From the NCBI GenBank assembly GCA_045403215.1, contig JAXIOW010000111.1, positions 1 through 41,385 of the forward strand: 41,385 nt of DNA, given 5' to 3'. A program made the position numbers and the translations under genes. Source of the DNA: NS-12 sp045403215 (lineage in GTDB: Bacteria; Nitrospirota; Nitrospiria; Nitrospirales; NS-4). Shown here in pieces: positions 8,896 through 18,570 of the stretch. Numbering within the stretch: position 1 is the stretch's first letter; every line of letters begins with the position of its first letter. The notes beneath the pieces were generated by a model. The model was given only the letters and a program-made list of their open reading frames with translations, was not told where the DNA came from and made no database searches.

Positions 8896-10386
8896 TTAAT
8901 CCAGGCCGCGCTCGGCCATCTCCACGGCCCGCATCATGGCCTGGGCCTTGTTGCAGGTCTCGACGTACTCGGCCTCGGGGTCCGAATCCGCGACGATGCC
9001 GGCGCCCGCCTGGATGAAGGCCTGGCGCCCCTTGATCACCACGGTGCGGATGTTGATGCACGTGTCCATGTTGCCCGAAAACCCGAAGTACCCGACCGCG
9101 CCCGCGTACGGCCCCCGGCACGACGGCTCCAGTTCCTCGATGATCTCCATGGCGCGTATCTTCGGCGCGCCGGACACCGTGCCGGCCGGAAAGCACGCCC
9201 GCAGCACGTCATAGGCGTCCCGCCCGGGCGCCAGCCGGCCTTCCACCTGGGAGACCAGATGCATGACGTGCGAGTACTGCTCCACGACCATGAAGTCCTT
9301 GACGCGGACGGTGCCGGGCCGCGCCACCCGCCCCACGTCGTTGCGCCCCAGATCCACCAGCATCACGTGCTCGGCGCGCTCCTTGGCATTGGCCAGCAGC
9401 TCCTCCCGAAAGGCCCGGTCCTCCTCCTCCGTGGCCCCGCGCCGGCGAGTCCCGGCGATCGGCCGCAGCTGCACCAGGTCATCTTCGCATCGGACCAGCA
9501 CCTCCGGGGACGCGCCCACCAGCTCCACCTCGGGGAACCGGAGATAGTACATGTACGGCGAGGGGTTGATGACCCGCAGGGCCCGGTAGATGTCGAACGG
9601 CCGGGCCCGAATAGACGCCTGCCACCGTTGCGAGAGCACGCCCTGAAAGATGTCGCCAGCCTTGATGTACTCCTTCGTCTGCATCACCATCTTCTCGAAA
9701 TCTGTCTTGCTCATGTTGGAGGTGAAGGCAAGCGGCCGCCTGGGGGCGGGCTTCCGCGGGGCCGGCCGGCGGCCCGTGCGCAGCCGCACGGTCATCCCGT
9801 CGATCCGACGGACCGCATCGGCATAGGCCCTTTTGTAGTCTTGATCCCCGACGTGCGCGTTGGCGACGACCCGGATCGTCTGCGCCACGTTGTCGAAGAC
9901 CAACAGCGTGTCGGTGAGCAGGAAGCACATCAGCGGAAGCCCCAGCACGTCTTTGCGAAGTGACGGAAGCCGCTCGAACTGGCGGACGACGTCGTAGCTC
10001 AGATACCCCACCGCGCCCCCGCAGAACCGGGGCAGCCCGGGCACCTCGACCGGCCGGTACTCCGCCATGAGGTCGCGGAGGCAGTCCAGCACGTCGGTCT
10101 GCACAGGAATCCGGCGACGGCGGCGGCCGGCTGACAGCATCACTTCGTGGTCGTTGCCGTGCAACAGAATCGGCGAACCGCTCCCCAAAAACGAGTAGCG
10201 CGCCCACTTCTCGCCACCCTCGACACTCTCCAGCAGATAGGCGCACGGGCCGCAGTCGATCTTGGCGAGCGCCGAGACCGGCGTCTCGAAGTCGGCCAGG
10301 ACCTCGCGGGAAACCGGAATCAGGTTCCCCTGTTTGGCCAGCGCGCAAAACTCTTTGAAATCAGGGACGTAGCCGCCTGGATGCAT
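8896..10386 (-). CDS. trpE: Anthranilate synthase component I
   Basis: Chorismate-utilising enzyme making anthranilate with TrpG. The protein has 496 residues. The LLES motif at 51-54 is the tryptophan feedback site, so the enzyme is probably inhibited by tryptophan and is not PabB. The C-terminal chorismate-binding half shows IKAGDIFQGVLSQR, PSPYMYYL, PIAGTRRRG, DLGRNDVGRV, CFPAGTVSGAPKIRAME and GYFGFSGNMDTCINIR. The start is ATG 10384-10386; upstream codons in frame reach a TGA quickly. A weak ribosome site (GAGGAAG) lies about 20 bases away. A coiled-coil gene precedes it by 44 bases. No leader peptide with Trp codons was found. Confidence 0.95.
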   Translation of the reverse strand: MHPGGYVPDFKEFCALAKQGNLIPVSREVLADFETPVSALAKIDCGPCAYLLESVEGGEKWARYSFLGSGSPILLHGNDHEVMLSAGRRRRRIPVQTDVLDCLRDLMAEYRPVEVPGLPRFCGGAVGYLSYDVVRQFERLPSLRKDVLGLPLMCFLLTDTLLVFDNVAQTIRVVANAHVGDQDYKRAYADAVRRIDGMTVRLRTGRRPAPRKPAPRRPLAFTSNMSKTDFEKMVMQTKEYIKAGDIFQGVLSQRWQASIRARPFDIYRALRVINPSPYMYYLRFPEVELVGASPEVLVRCEDDLVQLRPIAGTRRRGATEEEDRAFREELLANAKERAEHVMLVDLGRNDVGRVARPGTVRVKDFMVVEQYSHVMHLVSQVEGRLAPGRDAYDVLRACFPAGTVSGAPKIRAMEIIEELEPSCRGPYAGAVGYFGFSGNMDTCINIRTVVIKGRQAFIQAGAGIVADSDPEAEYVETCNKAQAMMRAVEMAERGLD

Positions 10387-10430
10387 GCGGCCACGGTATC
10401 ACAGGCTTCCTCGGCGAGTCTACCTACACC

Positions 10431-10793
10431 CTACCGTTCGTAGAAATCCTTTTCCGGAGCGTCGTCGAGGTCATCCGCTTCATGCCCGCTGGCGCTTTCG
10501 CCTTCCAGACGCTCCTCCAGATCGGCCACGCGGTTCCACACCGCTTCTACCTTCTCATCCAGCCGCGCCAGGCGGTCGGCGACCACCTTGTCCTGATCGC
10601 GCCGCGCCGCGCCCCCGTCGTGGCCCCCGCCCGGGCGCTGGCTGAGTACGGCCTTGATCGCCTCCACCTCGCGGGCGAGGCGCTTGACTTCCGCAGCCAG
10701 GTCGGCCGACCCGCCGGCAGGGACGGCTTTCGGTCGGGCCTGTCCTCCTTGGGGGGCTCCCTTCACGGCTTTGTGCTTCCCCCTGGCAGGCAT
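10431..10793 (-). CDS. Small coiled-coil protein of unknown function
   Basis: The protein has 120 residues and I do not recognise it. It has a basic, Gly- and Ala-rich N-terminus, then a central heptad-like region (LAAEVKRLAREVEAIK) and a second one ending VWNRVADLEERL, with an acidic tail (DDLDDAPEKDFYER). This suggests a soluble coiled-coil oligomer. The start ATG at 10791-10793 has a strong GGAGGAAGG site. It lies between radC and trpE in the same direction, 37 bases after radC and 44 before trpE, and may be co-transcribed with them. Confidence 0.7.
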   Translation of the reverse strand: MPARGKHKAVKGAPQGGQARPKAVPAGGSADLAAEVKRLAREVEAIKAVLSQRPGGGHDGGAARRDQDKVVADRLARLDEKVEAVWNRVADLEERLEGESASGHEADDLDDAPEKDFYER

Positions 10794-10830
10794 CGCGTTC
10801 CTTCCTCCGCCCGTTTCAGCGACACGCCGG

Positions 10831-11511
10831 CTACGGCGTCAACCACCCTTGGTCGGCAAAACTGACGTACTCATGGTCCCCGATAATAACGTGGTCAAGA
10901 ACCCGAATGCCAATGATCTCCCCGGCCGAGACGAGGCGGTGGGTCAAGGCCCGGTCTTCCGGACTCGCCTCCGGATCTCCGCTCGGGTGATTGTGCACGA
11001 AGATGATGGCCGCGGCCGACTCCCTGATGGCCGGGACGAAGGCTTCGCGCGGATGTACGATACTCAGCGTCAAGCTCCCCTCCGACACCGTCACGTCCCG
11101 AATGATGGCGTTCTTGCCGTCCAGCAAGACCGCCTTGAAGACCTCCCGGCGAAGGTCCCGCATGAGGGGACGGTAGTGACGGAACACGTCCTGGCTGGAC
11201 GTCACCCGCTGCCCCGTGGACAGCGGAGCGGCCATGGCCCGCTTCCCGATTTCCAGCGCCGCCTTGATGAGGGCAGCCTTGGCCGGCCCGACCCCGGGCA
11301 CGGCGCAGAGTTCCCTAGCGCTCAACCGGCTGACACCGGGCAAGCCGTCGTGCCGATCCAGCATGGCGACGCCGACATCCAGCGCTGTCCAGCCCTCGAA
11401 CCCGGTTCCTAGCAGAATGGCAAGAAGCTGTCCGTCCGTCAAGGTCTCCGGGCCGTACCGAAGGAGCCGCTCGCGGGGCCGCTCGTCTGGAGGCCAGGTC
11501 TCGATTCCCAT
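10831..11511 (-). CDS. radC: RadC-family JAB1/MPN domain protein
   Basis: The protein has 226 residues, the usual RadC length. The N-terminal UPF0758 start is typical (WPPDERPRERLL). A helix-hairpin-helix lies at about 68-90 (VPGVGPAKAA). The C-terminal metal-binding motif HNHPSGDP gives His173, His175 and Asp179. RadC was once tied to DNA repair, but its biochemical role is unsettled. I chose ATG 11511 because it has GGGGA five bases upstream and gives the standard N-terminus; GTG 11523 would add four residues. A zinc-ribbon gene diverges from it, with two inverted repeats between. Confidence 0.92.
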   Translation of the reverse strand: MGIETWPPDERPRERLLRYGPETLTDGQLLAILLGTGFEGWTALDVGVAMLDRHDGLPGVSRLSARELCAVPGVGPAKAALIKAALEIGKRAMAAPLSTGQRVTSSQDVFRHYRPLMRDLRREVFKAVLLDGKNAIIRDVTVSEGSLTLSIVHPREAFVPAIRESAAAIIFVHNHPSGDPEASPEDRALTHRLVSAGEIIGIRVLDHVIIGDHEYVSFADQGWLTP

Positions 11512-11541
11512 CGCTTTCCCCACGTCATGTTCCTATCCATC

Positions 11542-11559
11542 TGTGTACCCTCTTACACA
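11542..11559. promoter_or_regulatory. 18-bp palindrome, possible operator between radC and zinc-ribbon gene
   Basis: TGTGTA, six bases, TACACA is a perfect interrupted palindrome. It lies 31 bases before the radC start, where a repressor could act on the radC promoter. It does not match the E. coli or Bacillus LexA boxes. Function is inferred only from symmetry and location. Confidence 0.35.
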
Positions 11560-11565
11560 CCTGAT

Positions 11566-11591
11566 GGACATTTTTGACACAGGGAATGTCC
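11566..11591. promoter_or_regulatory. Inverted repeat GGACATT-N12-AATGTCC overlapping a TTGACA box
   Basis: A seven-base perfect inverted repeat spans 26 bases in the radC/zinc-ribbon divergent region. It encloses TTGACA (11574-11579), a good -35 box on the plus strand, although no convincing -10 follows at 16-18 bases. It could be an operator or a hairpin. Confidence 0.35.
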
Positions 11592-11717
11592 GTTAGGTTA
11601 AACCGGAAGACTTCCTCCTCTCATAACTCTATGAAATTCCGAAAGCCTCGTTTTGGGCACTTACCTTGCTTTCCTGCGGGGAAACGGGTCTCCGACCACC
11701 GACAGGAGGACAGGGTG

Positions 11718-11888
11718 ATGCAATGCAGGAAATGCAAAGGGCTCATGGTCAGGGAACGGTTTTCCGACTATTTCCTGATGGTCTACGCCTGGAAGTGCAT
11801 CAACTGCGGGGCGATCGTGGACCCCACCATCACCAATAATCAGAAAAAGCGGCCTGCGGAGAACCCCCGCGAGACCGTTTCCCAGTAA
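11718..11888 (+). CDS. Small zinc-ribbon protein
   Basis: The protein has 56 residues and two CxxC pairs, CRKC near the N-terminus and CINC in WKCINCGAIVDP, so it should bind one zinc. The ATG at 11718 has AGGAGGA seven bases upstream. A longer open frame from 11574 lacks such a site. I recall very similar short proteins starting MQC-x-x-CKGLM in Nitrospira genomes; this is memory, not a search. No function is known. Divergent from radC, it has an unusually long upstream region of about 200 bases. Confidence 0.8.
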   Translation: MQCRKCKGLMVRERFSDYFLMVYAWKCINCGAIVDPTITNNQKKRPAENPRETVSQ

Positions 11889-11997
11889 CCCGCCGGTCGT
11901 CTGCCCGCCGTCGCCCACATAACGGGCAGCCTTTCCTCCCCCGTCCGTCGCCTTCCCATATCGCGATGCTCGCCGTGTTGTCAAGCCTCCTCGCCGG

Positions 11998-12028
11998 TTG
12001 TGCAAACCACGGCGGACCATGTTAGACT
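11998..12028 (+). promoter_or_regulatory. Extended -10 promoter of the rsmD-coaD operon
   Basis: TGTTAGACT (12020-12028) is an extended -10 element. A TTGTGC stretch at 11998 lies 19 bases before it, a weak -35. The box ends only ten bases before the rsmD ATG, so the transcript leader would be about four bases and has no ribosome site. Confidence 0.5.
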
Positions 12029-12038
12029 CGCGACTACC

Positions 12039-12602
12039 ATGCGCATCATCGGCGGCACATCACGCGGTCGTCGCTTGTCTGGGCCCAGAGGCGAAACGAT
12101 CCGCCCCACGGCGGACCAGGTGAAAGAGGCCCTCTTCAATATCCTCGCGGACCGGATCGTCGGCGCGCACTTCCTCGATCTCTTCGCGGGGACCGGCAAC
12201 ATCGGCCTCGAGGCGCTGAGCCGCGGGGCCACGCAGGCGACGTTCGTGGAGTCCAACCCGACCGCGTGCCGCCTGCTGGAGGTCAACGTCCGTCGGTGCG
12301 GCTTCGAGCGGGTGGCCGAGGTCCGTCCCGTTCCAGTGATCCGCTTCCTGAAGCACGCGCGCGGACCGGCCTACGACATCGTCTTTCTCGATCCCCCCTA
12401 CCAGACGCAGGACGCGCACAAGGTCTTGCCATCATTGGGAGGCGATGCTATCATCTGCCCCGACGGCGTGGTGGTCGTCGAGCACTTCCATAAAACCCAC
12501 CTGGACGATCGGATCGGACATTTGGCGCTCGTGAAAACGTACCGGTACGGGGACACCTGTCTATCGGTGTACCAGCGCGATCGGGCTGAGGCCTCGGCAT
12601 GA
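12039..12602 (+). CDS. rsmD: 16S rRNA (guanine-966-N2)-methyltransferase
   Basis: SAM-dependent methylation of 16S rRNA in the small subunit. The protein has 187 residues. The N-terminus MRIIGGTSRGRRL is characteristic, motif I is DLFAGTGNIGLEALSRG (47-63), and the catalytic N-methyltransferase motif DPPY is at 118-121. The start ATG 12039 is chosen from the conserved N-terminus; no Shine-Dalgarno precedes it. Its TGA overlaps the coaD ATG (ATGA). The rsmD-coaD pairing is common in bacteria. Confidence 0.95.
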   Translation: MRIIGGTSRGRRLSGPRGETIRPTADQVKEALFNILADRIVGAHFLDLFAGTGNIGLEALSRGATQATFVESNPTACRLLEVNVRRCGFERVAEVRPVPVIRFLKHARGPAYDIVFLDPPYQTQDAHKVLPSLGGDAIICPDGVVVVEHFHKTHLDDRIGHLALVKTYRYGDTCLSVYQRDRAEASA

Positions 12603-13087
12603 GGATCGGCGTCTATCCGGGCACGTTCGACCCAATCACCAACGGGCACGTGGACCTCATCAACCGGGGCTTGCGCCTGTTCGACAAGATCTACGTGGCC
12701 GTGGCCGCAAACCCACAAAAGCATCCGGTGCTGACCCTGGACGAGCGGGTGGAGCTAGTGCGCCTCGCCACCAAGGAGATTCCTCACGTCGAAGTGGAGC
12801 CGTTCCATGGTCTTCTGGTGGACTTCGTCCGCCAGCGGGGGGCCCACGCGGTGATCCGGGGGCTCCGTGCCGTGTCGGACTTCGAGTTCGAGCTGCAGAT
12901 GGCGCTCATGAACCGCAACCTGGACGAGAGCGTGGAGACCGTCTTCCTCATGCCCAGCCAGGAATACATCTATCTGACGTCGACGATCATCAAGGAAGTG
13001 GCCCGGCTCGGGGGCGACCTCATCGGCCTGGTGCATCCGGAGATCGCCCGCCGGCTGAAAGAACGTCTGCGGGGCGCCTCCCGATGA
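12599..13087 (+). CDS. coaD: Phosphopantetheine adenylyltransferase
   Basis: Transfers AMP from ATP to 4'-phosphopantetheine, the penultimate step of CoA synthesis. The 162 residues match the family. It shows the nucleotidyltransferase motif GTFDPITNGH at 8-17, NPQKHPVL, VIRGLRAVSDFEFE and the C-terminal YLTSTIIKEVA motif (family ISSS/T). It is translationally coupled by ATGA overlaps both to rsmD before it and to the aminotransferase after it. Confidence 0.96.
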   Translation: MRIGVYPGTFDPITNGHVDLINRGLRLFDKIYVAVAANPQKHPVLTLDERVELVRLATKEIPHVEVEPFHGLLVDFVRQRGAHAVIRGLRAVSDFEFELQMALMNRNLDESVETVFLMPSQEYIYLTSTIIKEVARLGGDLIGLVHPEIARRLKERLRGASR

Positions 13088-14277
13088 AGCTCGCGCAGCG
13101 GGTCGGACGCATCTCGCCCTCCCCGACACTCCGCATCACCGCCGAAGCCAAAGCGATGGCTGCCCGGGGCGTGGACGTGATCGACTTCGCCTCCGGCGAG
13201 CCGGACTTCGACACGCCGTTGCCGGTCAAGGAAGCGGGCATCGCTGCCATCCGCAGCGGCTTCACGAAATACACCGCCGCAGGCGGCATCGACGAACTCA
13301 AGCTGGCGGTCGTCGAGAAGCTCCGGCGTGACCAGGGCCTCACCTACGACACGTCGCAAATCCTGATCTCCTGCGGCGCGAAGCACTCCCTCTACAACCT
13401 GGCTCAGGCCCTGTTCGAGTCCGGCGACGAGGTGATCATCCCGTCTCCCTACTGGGTCTCGTTCCCGGAGCAGGTGTTGCTCAACGACGCCACGCCGGTG
13501 CTGGTCCCGACGGAGGAGCGGCGCGGCTTTCGCTTGACGGGGGATCTCCTGGCGCGGCACGTGACGCCTCGCACAAAGGCCGTCGTCGTCAATACCCCGA
13601 GCAACCCGACCGGCTCGGCCTACGACCGCCGGACGCTCGAAGGGATCGCCGAAGTCGCGCTCCGCCACAACCTGGTCATCGTCTCGGACGAGATCTATGA
13701 GAAACTGCTGTACGACGGGCTCTCACACGTGAGCATCGCCTCGCTGGGGCCGGCGGTCCAGGCCCGCACCGTCGTGGTGAACGGCGTGTCCAAGGCCTAC
13801 GCGATGACCGGGTGGCGGATCGGCTACGCCGCGGGGCCGAAAGACCTGATCACCGCCATGACGACGGTACAGAGCCAGAGCACGTCCAACCCCACGTCCA
13901 TCGCCCAGAAGGCGGCGGTCGCGGCGCTGAACCAGGGCGACGCGTTCATCAAGGAGATGGTCGCGGAGTTCGACCAGCGGCGGCGGGTCATGGTGGAACG
14001 GTTGAACAAGATCCCGGGCGTGACCTGCGCGATGCCGAACGGCGCGTTCTACGCCTTCCCGCACGTCGGCCGTTTGATCGGCCGGCGGGGGCCCGGGGGC
14101 CCGCTCACCTCCGCGACCGCGCTGGCGGCCTATCTCTTACAAGAGGCCCAGACCGCCACGGTCCCCGGCGAGGCCTTCGGCGCCCCGGAGCATGTGCGCT
14201 TCTCCTACGCCACGAGCCTGCCGAAAATCGTCGAGGGGCTGAACCGCATCGAGGAGGCTGTCCTCCGGCTGAAGTGA
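13084..14277 (+). CDS. aspC: Class I PLP aminotransferase, probably aspartate aminotransferase
   Basis: The protein has 397 residues and is a fold-type I aminotransferase of the prokaryotic Ib group. Visible are IDFASGEPDFDTP, KYTAAGGIDELK, PSPYWVSFPEQ, NTPSNPTGSAYD, VSDEIYEKLLYDG, the Schiff-base Lys at about 237 (NGVSKAYAMTGWRIGY) and the substrate Arg in VRFSYATS near the end. The likely reaction is aspartate plus 2-oxoglutarate to oxaloacetate plus glutamate; prephenate is a known alternative substrate in this group. The start overlaps the coaD stop. The gene symbol follows common usage and is the least certain part. Confidence 0.9.
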   Translation: MKLAQRVGRISPSPTLRITAEAKAMAARGVDVIDFASGEPDFDTPLPVKEAGIAAIRSGFTKYTAAGGIDELKLAVVEKLRRDQGLTYDTSQILISCGAKHSLYNLAQALFESGDEVIIPSPYWVSFPEQVLLNDATPVLVPTEERRGFRLTGDLLARHVTPRTKAVVVNTPSNPTGSAYDRRTLEGIAEVALRHNLVIVSDEIYEKLLYDGLSHVSIASLGPAVQARTVVVNGVSKAYAMTGWRIGYAAGPKDLITAMTTVQSQSTSNPTSIAQKAAVAALNQGDAFIKEMVAEFDQRRRVMVERLNKIPGVTCAMPNGAFYAFPHVGRLIGRRGPGGPLTSATALAAYLLQEAQTATVPGEAFGAPEHVRFSYATSLPKIVEGLNRIEEAVLRLK

Positions 14278-14334
14278 GCGCCCGTGAGCCGGGGCTTGAC
14301 GGCGGCGGGGACCGGGTTTACAGAAAGCAGCACG

Positions 14335-14610
14335 ATGCCGATCTACGAATACGGATGCGAGGCGGGACACCGCTTTGAAGTCAAGCAGAAGGTGAGCGAC
14401 CCTCCGCTCACCACATGCCGGGTGTGCGCGCGGCCGGTGTCCAAGCTCATCTCTGCATCGGCCATCTCGTTCAAGGGAACCGGCTGGTACGTCACGGACT
14501 ACTCGAACAAGCTCAAGCCGCCGGCGAAAGACGGGAAGGCCGAGAGCCCGGCCGGCTCTTCCGGGAGCGAACCGAGCCCTCCCACAAAGACGGACTCGTC
14601 TGGCTCCTGA
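14335..14610 (+). CDS. FmdB-family zinc-ribbon protein
   Basis: The protein has 91 residues, starting MPIYEYGCEAGHRFE as FmdB/CxxC_CxxC_SSSS proteins do. Usual members carry two CxxC pairs; here the first pair is reduced to Cys8 with His12, while the second is CRVC (28-31). The C-terminal 40 residues are Ser/Pro/Lys-rich and look disordered. ATG 14335 is preferred to GTG 14284 because it gives the conserved N-terminus. It follows the aminotransferase by 57 bases. The family has been suggested to be regulatory; no defined function. Confidence 0.88.
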   Translation: MPIYEYGCEAGHRFEVKQKVSDPPLTTCRVCARPVSKLISASAISFKGTGWYVTDYSNKLKPPAKDGKAESPAGSSGSEPSPPTKTDSSGS

Positions 14611-14631
14611 CCCGTGGCGGCGAGCCCGGTT

Positions 14632-14973
14632 CTATTTCTTGCTCTTGCCCTTGGTCGGCTTGCTTTTGCTCTTCAATTTGGCCTGGGCGTCCGCCAGCGC
14701 CGTCTGAAGCTGATCCACCTTGGCTTTGAGGTCGGCCTGGGCTTGCGCCATCTGACCAGATTGGACCTTGCAGTCCTCAGCCGCTTGGGATACCTCCGCC
14801 ACCTTCTTGAGCAAGGAGTTCTTTTCCTTCTCCGCCTGCTCCGCAGCTGTGACCTTCGCTTCCAGTTCCCCAATCCGCTGCTGAAGAGCCGGCGGCCACC
14901 AGTCGCACCCGCTCAACCCGATCAGGCACCCAGCCAGTGCGATCGCTCCGACTACCCGTGCTTTGTCGCTCAT
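14632..14973 (-). CDS. Small coiled-coil lipoprotein
   Basis: The protein has 113 residues. The signal region contains two possible lipoboxes, LAGC ending at Cys16 and LSGC ending at Cys23; the second fits better. The mature part is a continuous Ala/Glu/Lys/Gln-rich helix (EKEKNSLLKKVAEVSQAAED) ending in a very basic tail (KSKSKPTKGKSKK). This suggests an outer-membrane-anchored coiled coil, in style like Lpp or LPP20. ATG 14973 has GAGGAGGGA just upstream. It lies 35 bases downstream of the NtrC-type regulator and may belong to the same transcript, so it could be an output or accessory of that two-component system. Confidence 0.8.
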   Translation of the reverse strand: MSDKARVVGAIALAGCLIGLSGCDWWPPALQQRIGELEAKVTAAEQAEKEKNSLLKKVAEVSQAAEDCKVQSGQMAQAQADLKAKVDQLQTALADAQAKLKSKSKPTKGKSKK

Positions 14974-15008
14974 TCGTCCCTCCTCTAGGTTGACGCCCCG
15001 TACGCCCG

Positions 15009-16432
<1,424 letters not shown>

Positions 16433-16436
<4 letters not shown>

Positions 16437-17896
16437 GCCGCCACCTCGACGCGTTCCACCGGCAGGCTGATGACCACGTTGGTGCCCTCATTCGGGCGGC
16501 TGCGGACGCTGATCCGGCCCCGATGCTCCTCCACGATCTTCTTGGTGATCGCCAGACCCAAGCCGATCCCCAGCTTCTTGGTCGTGAAATACGGATTGAA
16601 GATGCGGTTGAGGTCTTCCTCGCTGATGCCGGGTCCGGTATCCGAGACAATGACCTCGACAGTCCCGTTGGGCACGGGTGCTTGCCCCTCGCGCCCCGCC
16701 TCGGCGCAATGCTGGGTGGTGACGCGCAAGCGCCCGCCAGTGGGCATCGCCTGAATGGCGTTCAGCACGACGTTCATGAGGCAGGTTTTGATCTGCACGG
16801 GATCGGCTTGCAGGCGCGGGATGGGGGTCGCTTCCGACACCTCGATGCCGATCCCCTGCTCGACAGCCTTCTGGCGCGCGAGGCCGACCACTTCCCGGAT
16901 CAGCGCCATCAGGTCCACGTCGCTCTTGTTGAGCGCCAGTGGCTTCCCGACCGTGAGGAAATTCTCGATCATGTCGTTCAACCGGTGGATCTCGGCCTTG
17001 ATATTGGACATCAGCGCCAGCGCCTCGGCGGTGCCTTCGGGCAGCCCGCTCCCCAGCCGGGTCCGGATGTGGTCGATGCTGAGGTTCATGAAGTTCAAGG
17101 GATTCCGGATCTCGTGGGCGATGCCGGACGCCAGCTTGCCCACGGCAGACAAGCGTTCGGCCTCCCGGAGGCGTTCTTCCAGTTCGCGGTGCTGGCGGAG
17201 CTTTTCCACCATCTCGTTGAAGCTGCGCGTCAACTCGGCGATCTCGTCCTCGCCCTCGACCTCGATGGTCTTGGTGAGATCGCCGGCGGCGACGTGCTTG
17301 GCCGCCTTGACCACGTCATGAAGCGGCTGCGTATATTTCCGCGCGAGGTAGAGTGAGGCCAGAATGCCGAGCGAAAAGATCATCAACGTGACGGCCACCC
17401 GCTTGTACAACGACGCCTTGGTCATCTGCGCCACATCGTCCAAGGTGAACGTCACGTGGATGTACCCGAGCACCTCGTTGCCGTCCACCAGCGGGGCCGT
17501 CACGTTGTATTCGCGCTGCCCCCCTTTGGTCACCGTGCTCTCCATCTTGCGGCCCGACGGTTGCGGCGATTGCGTGCTGACGATGACCTCCTTCTTCTCC
17601 ACGTCCAGCAGCTTGATCTCTTTCACCCCTTTCTTCCCCAAACGGGCCATCAGTTTCTGAAAGGCGGCCGGGTCCGGCTCGCCGGACAACTGCTCCAGAC
17701 TGACGGCCGTGGCGTTGGAGAGATCATTGATGCTCTCCTCCATCTCCCGCACCAGCGCCTGCTGGGACAGATAGGAGAAGAGGATGGACGCCGCGAGCGA
17801 CAACACCAGGAGCGCGAGCATCATGATGACCAGCTTGGTGGTCAGACGGAGTCGGTGGAAGAGCTGGTTGTTGAGGGCGGGGAGCGTCGCCAGCAT
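16433..17896 (-). CDS. Membrane sensor histidine kinase (NtrB/ZraS-like)
   Basis: The protein has 487 residues. A first membrane helix lies at about 20-40, then a periplasmic domain of roughly 130 residues, a second helix near RVAVTLMIFSLGILASLYLA, a HAMP segment, the dimerisation helix with phospho-His261 (IAHEIRNPLNF), and an ATPase domain with N box, DTGPGI and GIGLGLAI. The periplasmic part resembles a single-Cache sensor, but this is by layout only. ATG 17896 lies two bases after the tsaC stop; the frame extends further up into tsaC. It pairs with the overlapping NtrC-type regulator. Confidence 0.93.
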
Positions 17897-17898
17897 GA

Positions 17899-18540
17899 TC
17901 AGGCCGTCCAGGAAGGCAGGACCGCGCGCAGCGCGGCCTGCGACACGCACCCCTCGCGAACGAGACGCGGGGGGCTCACGGTCGTATCCACGACCGTGCT
18001 GGGGAGCCCGCCGGGCGTCGGGCCGCCGTTGACGATCAGATCGACATCGGCCCCGAAGGCGCGCGCCACCTCTTCTGCCGTGGTGGCCGGCGGCTGCCCG
18101 GTGCGATTCGCGCTGGTGCCGGTCAGGGGGCCGCCGATGACGTCCAGCACCTGCTGCACGTCAGGAGACGCCGAGAGCCGGACTCCGATGGTTCCCGTCC
18201 CCGCGGTGAGCGCCGAGGGCACCGCCACCGCGGCTCGGAAGACGAGGGTCAGCGGGCCCGGCCAGCAGGCCTGCATCAGCCGCTCGGCGGCAGGCGTGAT
18301 CTCCGAGATCAGCGCCTGTAACTCGTGGCGGGAGCGGATGAGCACGAGGATGGGGCTCGTCTGCGGGGACCGGCCCTTCAGGTCGTACAGTCGCTGGACG
18401 GCCTGGACGTTGAAGGGATTCACGCCCAACCCATAGAAGGTTTCCGTGGGAAACGCGATGACGCCGCTGCCCCGGACCACTTTGCCGGCCTCCTGGAGCG
18501 AGGACTCGGAGAGGCGATGTCTCTGGACGGTCGTTCCCAT
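17899..18540 (-). CDS. tsaC: L-threonylcarbamoyladenylate synthase (Sua5/YciO/YrdC family)
   Basis: Makes threonylcarbamoyl-AMP from threonine, bicarbonate and ATP for the universal t6A tRNA modification. The 213 residues match the YrdC-domain-only form without the Sua5 C-terminal domain. Signatures are GGVIAFPTET-type (here VIAFPTETFYGLG), LKGRSPQTSPILVLI, WPGPLTLVF, GTIGVRLSASP and TGTSANRTGQPP. An extended -10 sits nine bases before the ATG, giving an almost leaderless transcript. The two-component genes follow two bases later and may be read from it. Confidence 0.92.
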   Translation of the reverse strand: MGTTVQRHRLSESSLQEAGKVVRGSGVIAFPTETFYGLGVNPFNVQAVQRLYDLKGRSPQTSPILVLIRSRHELQALISEITPAAERLMQACWPGPLTLVFRAAVAVPSALTAGTGTIGVRLSASPDVQQVLDVIGGPLTGTSANRTGQPPATTAEEVARAFGADVDLIVNGGPTPGGLPSTVVDTTVSPPRLVREGCVSQAALRAVLPSWTA

Positions 18541-18549
18541 ACGTGCGGC

Positions 18550-18558
18550 ATTATACCA
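18550..18558 (-). promoter_or_regulatory. Extended -10 promoter of tsaC
   Basis: On the minus strand TGGTATAAT gives a perfect TATAAT (18550-18555) with the extended TG. No clear -35. The box ends nine bases before the tsaC ATG (18540), predicting a leader of about three bases. Confidence 0.55.
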
Positions 18559-18570
18559 TGGCTCGTGCCG

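Noticed and set aside
10387..10430. A trp leader peptide or attenuator before trpE
   Set aside because: The 44-base gap has no short frame with tandem Trp codons and no terminator/antiterminator pair.
11542..11559. LexA (SOS) box before radC
   Set aside because: TGTGTA-N6-TACACA does not fit CTGT-N8-ACAG or the Gram-positive box, so I list it only as an unnamed palindrome.
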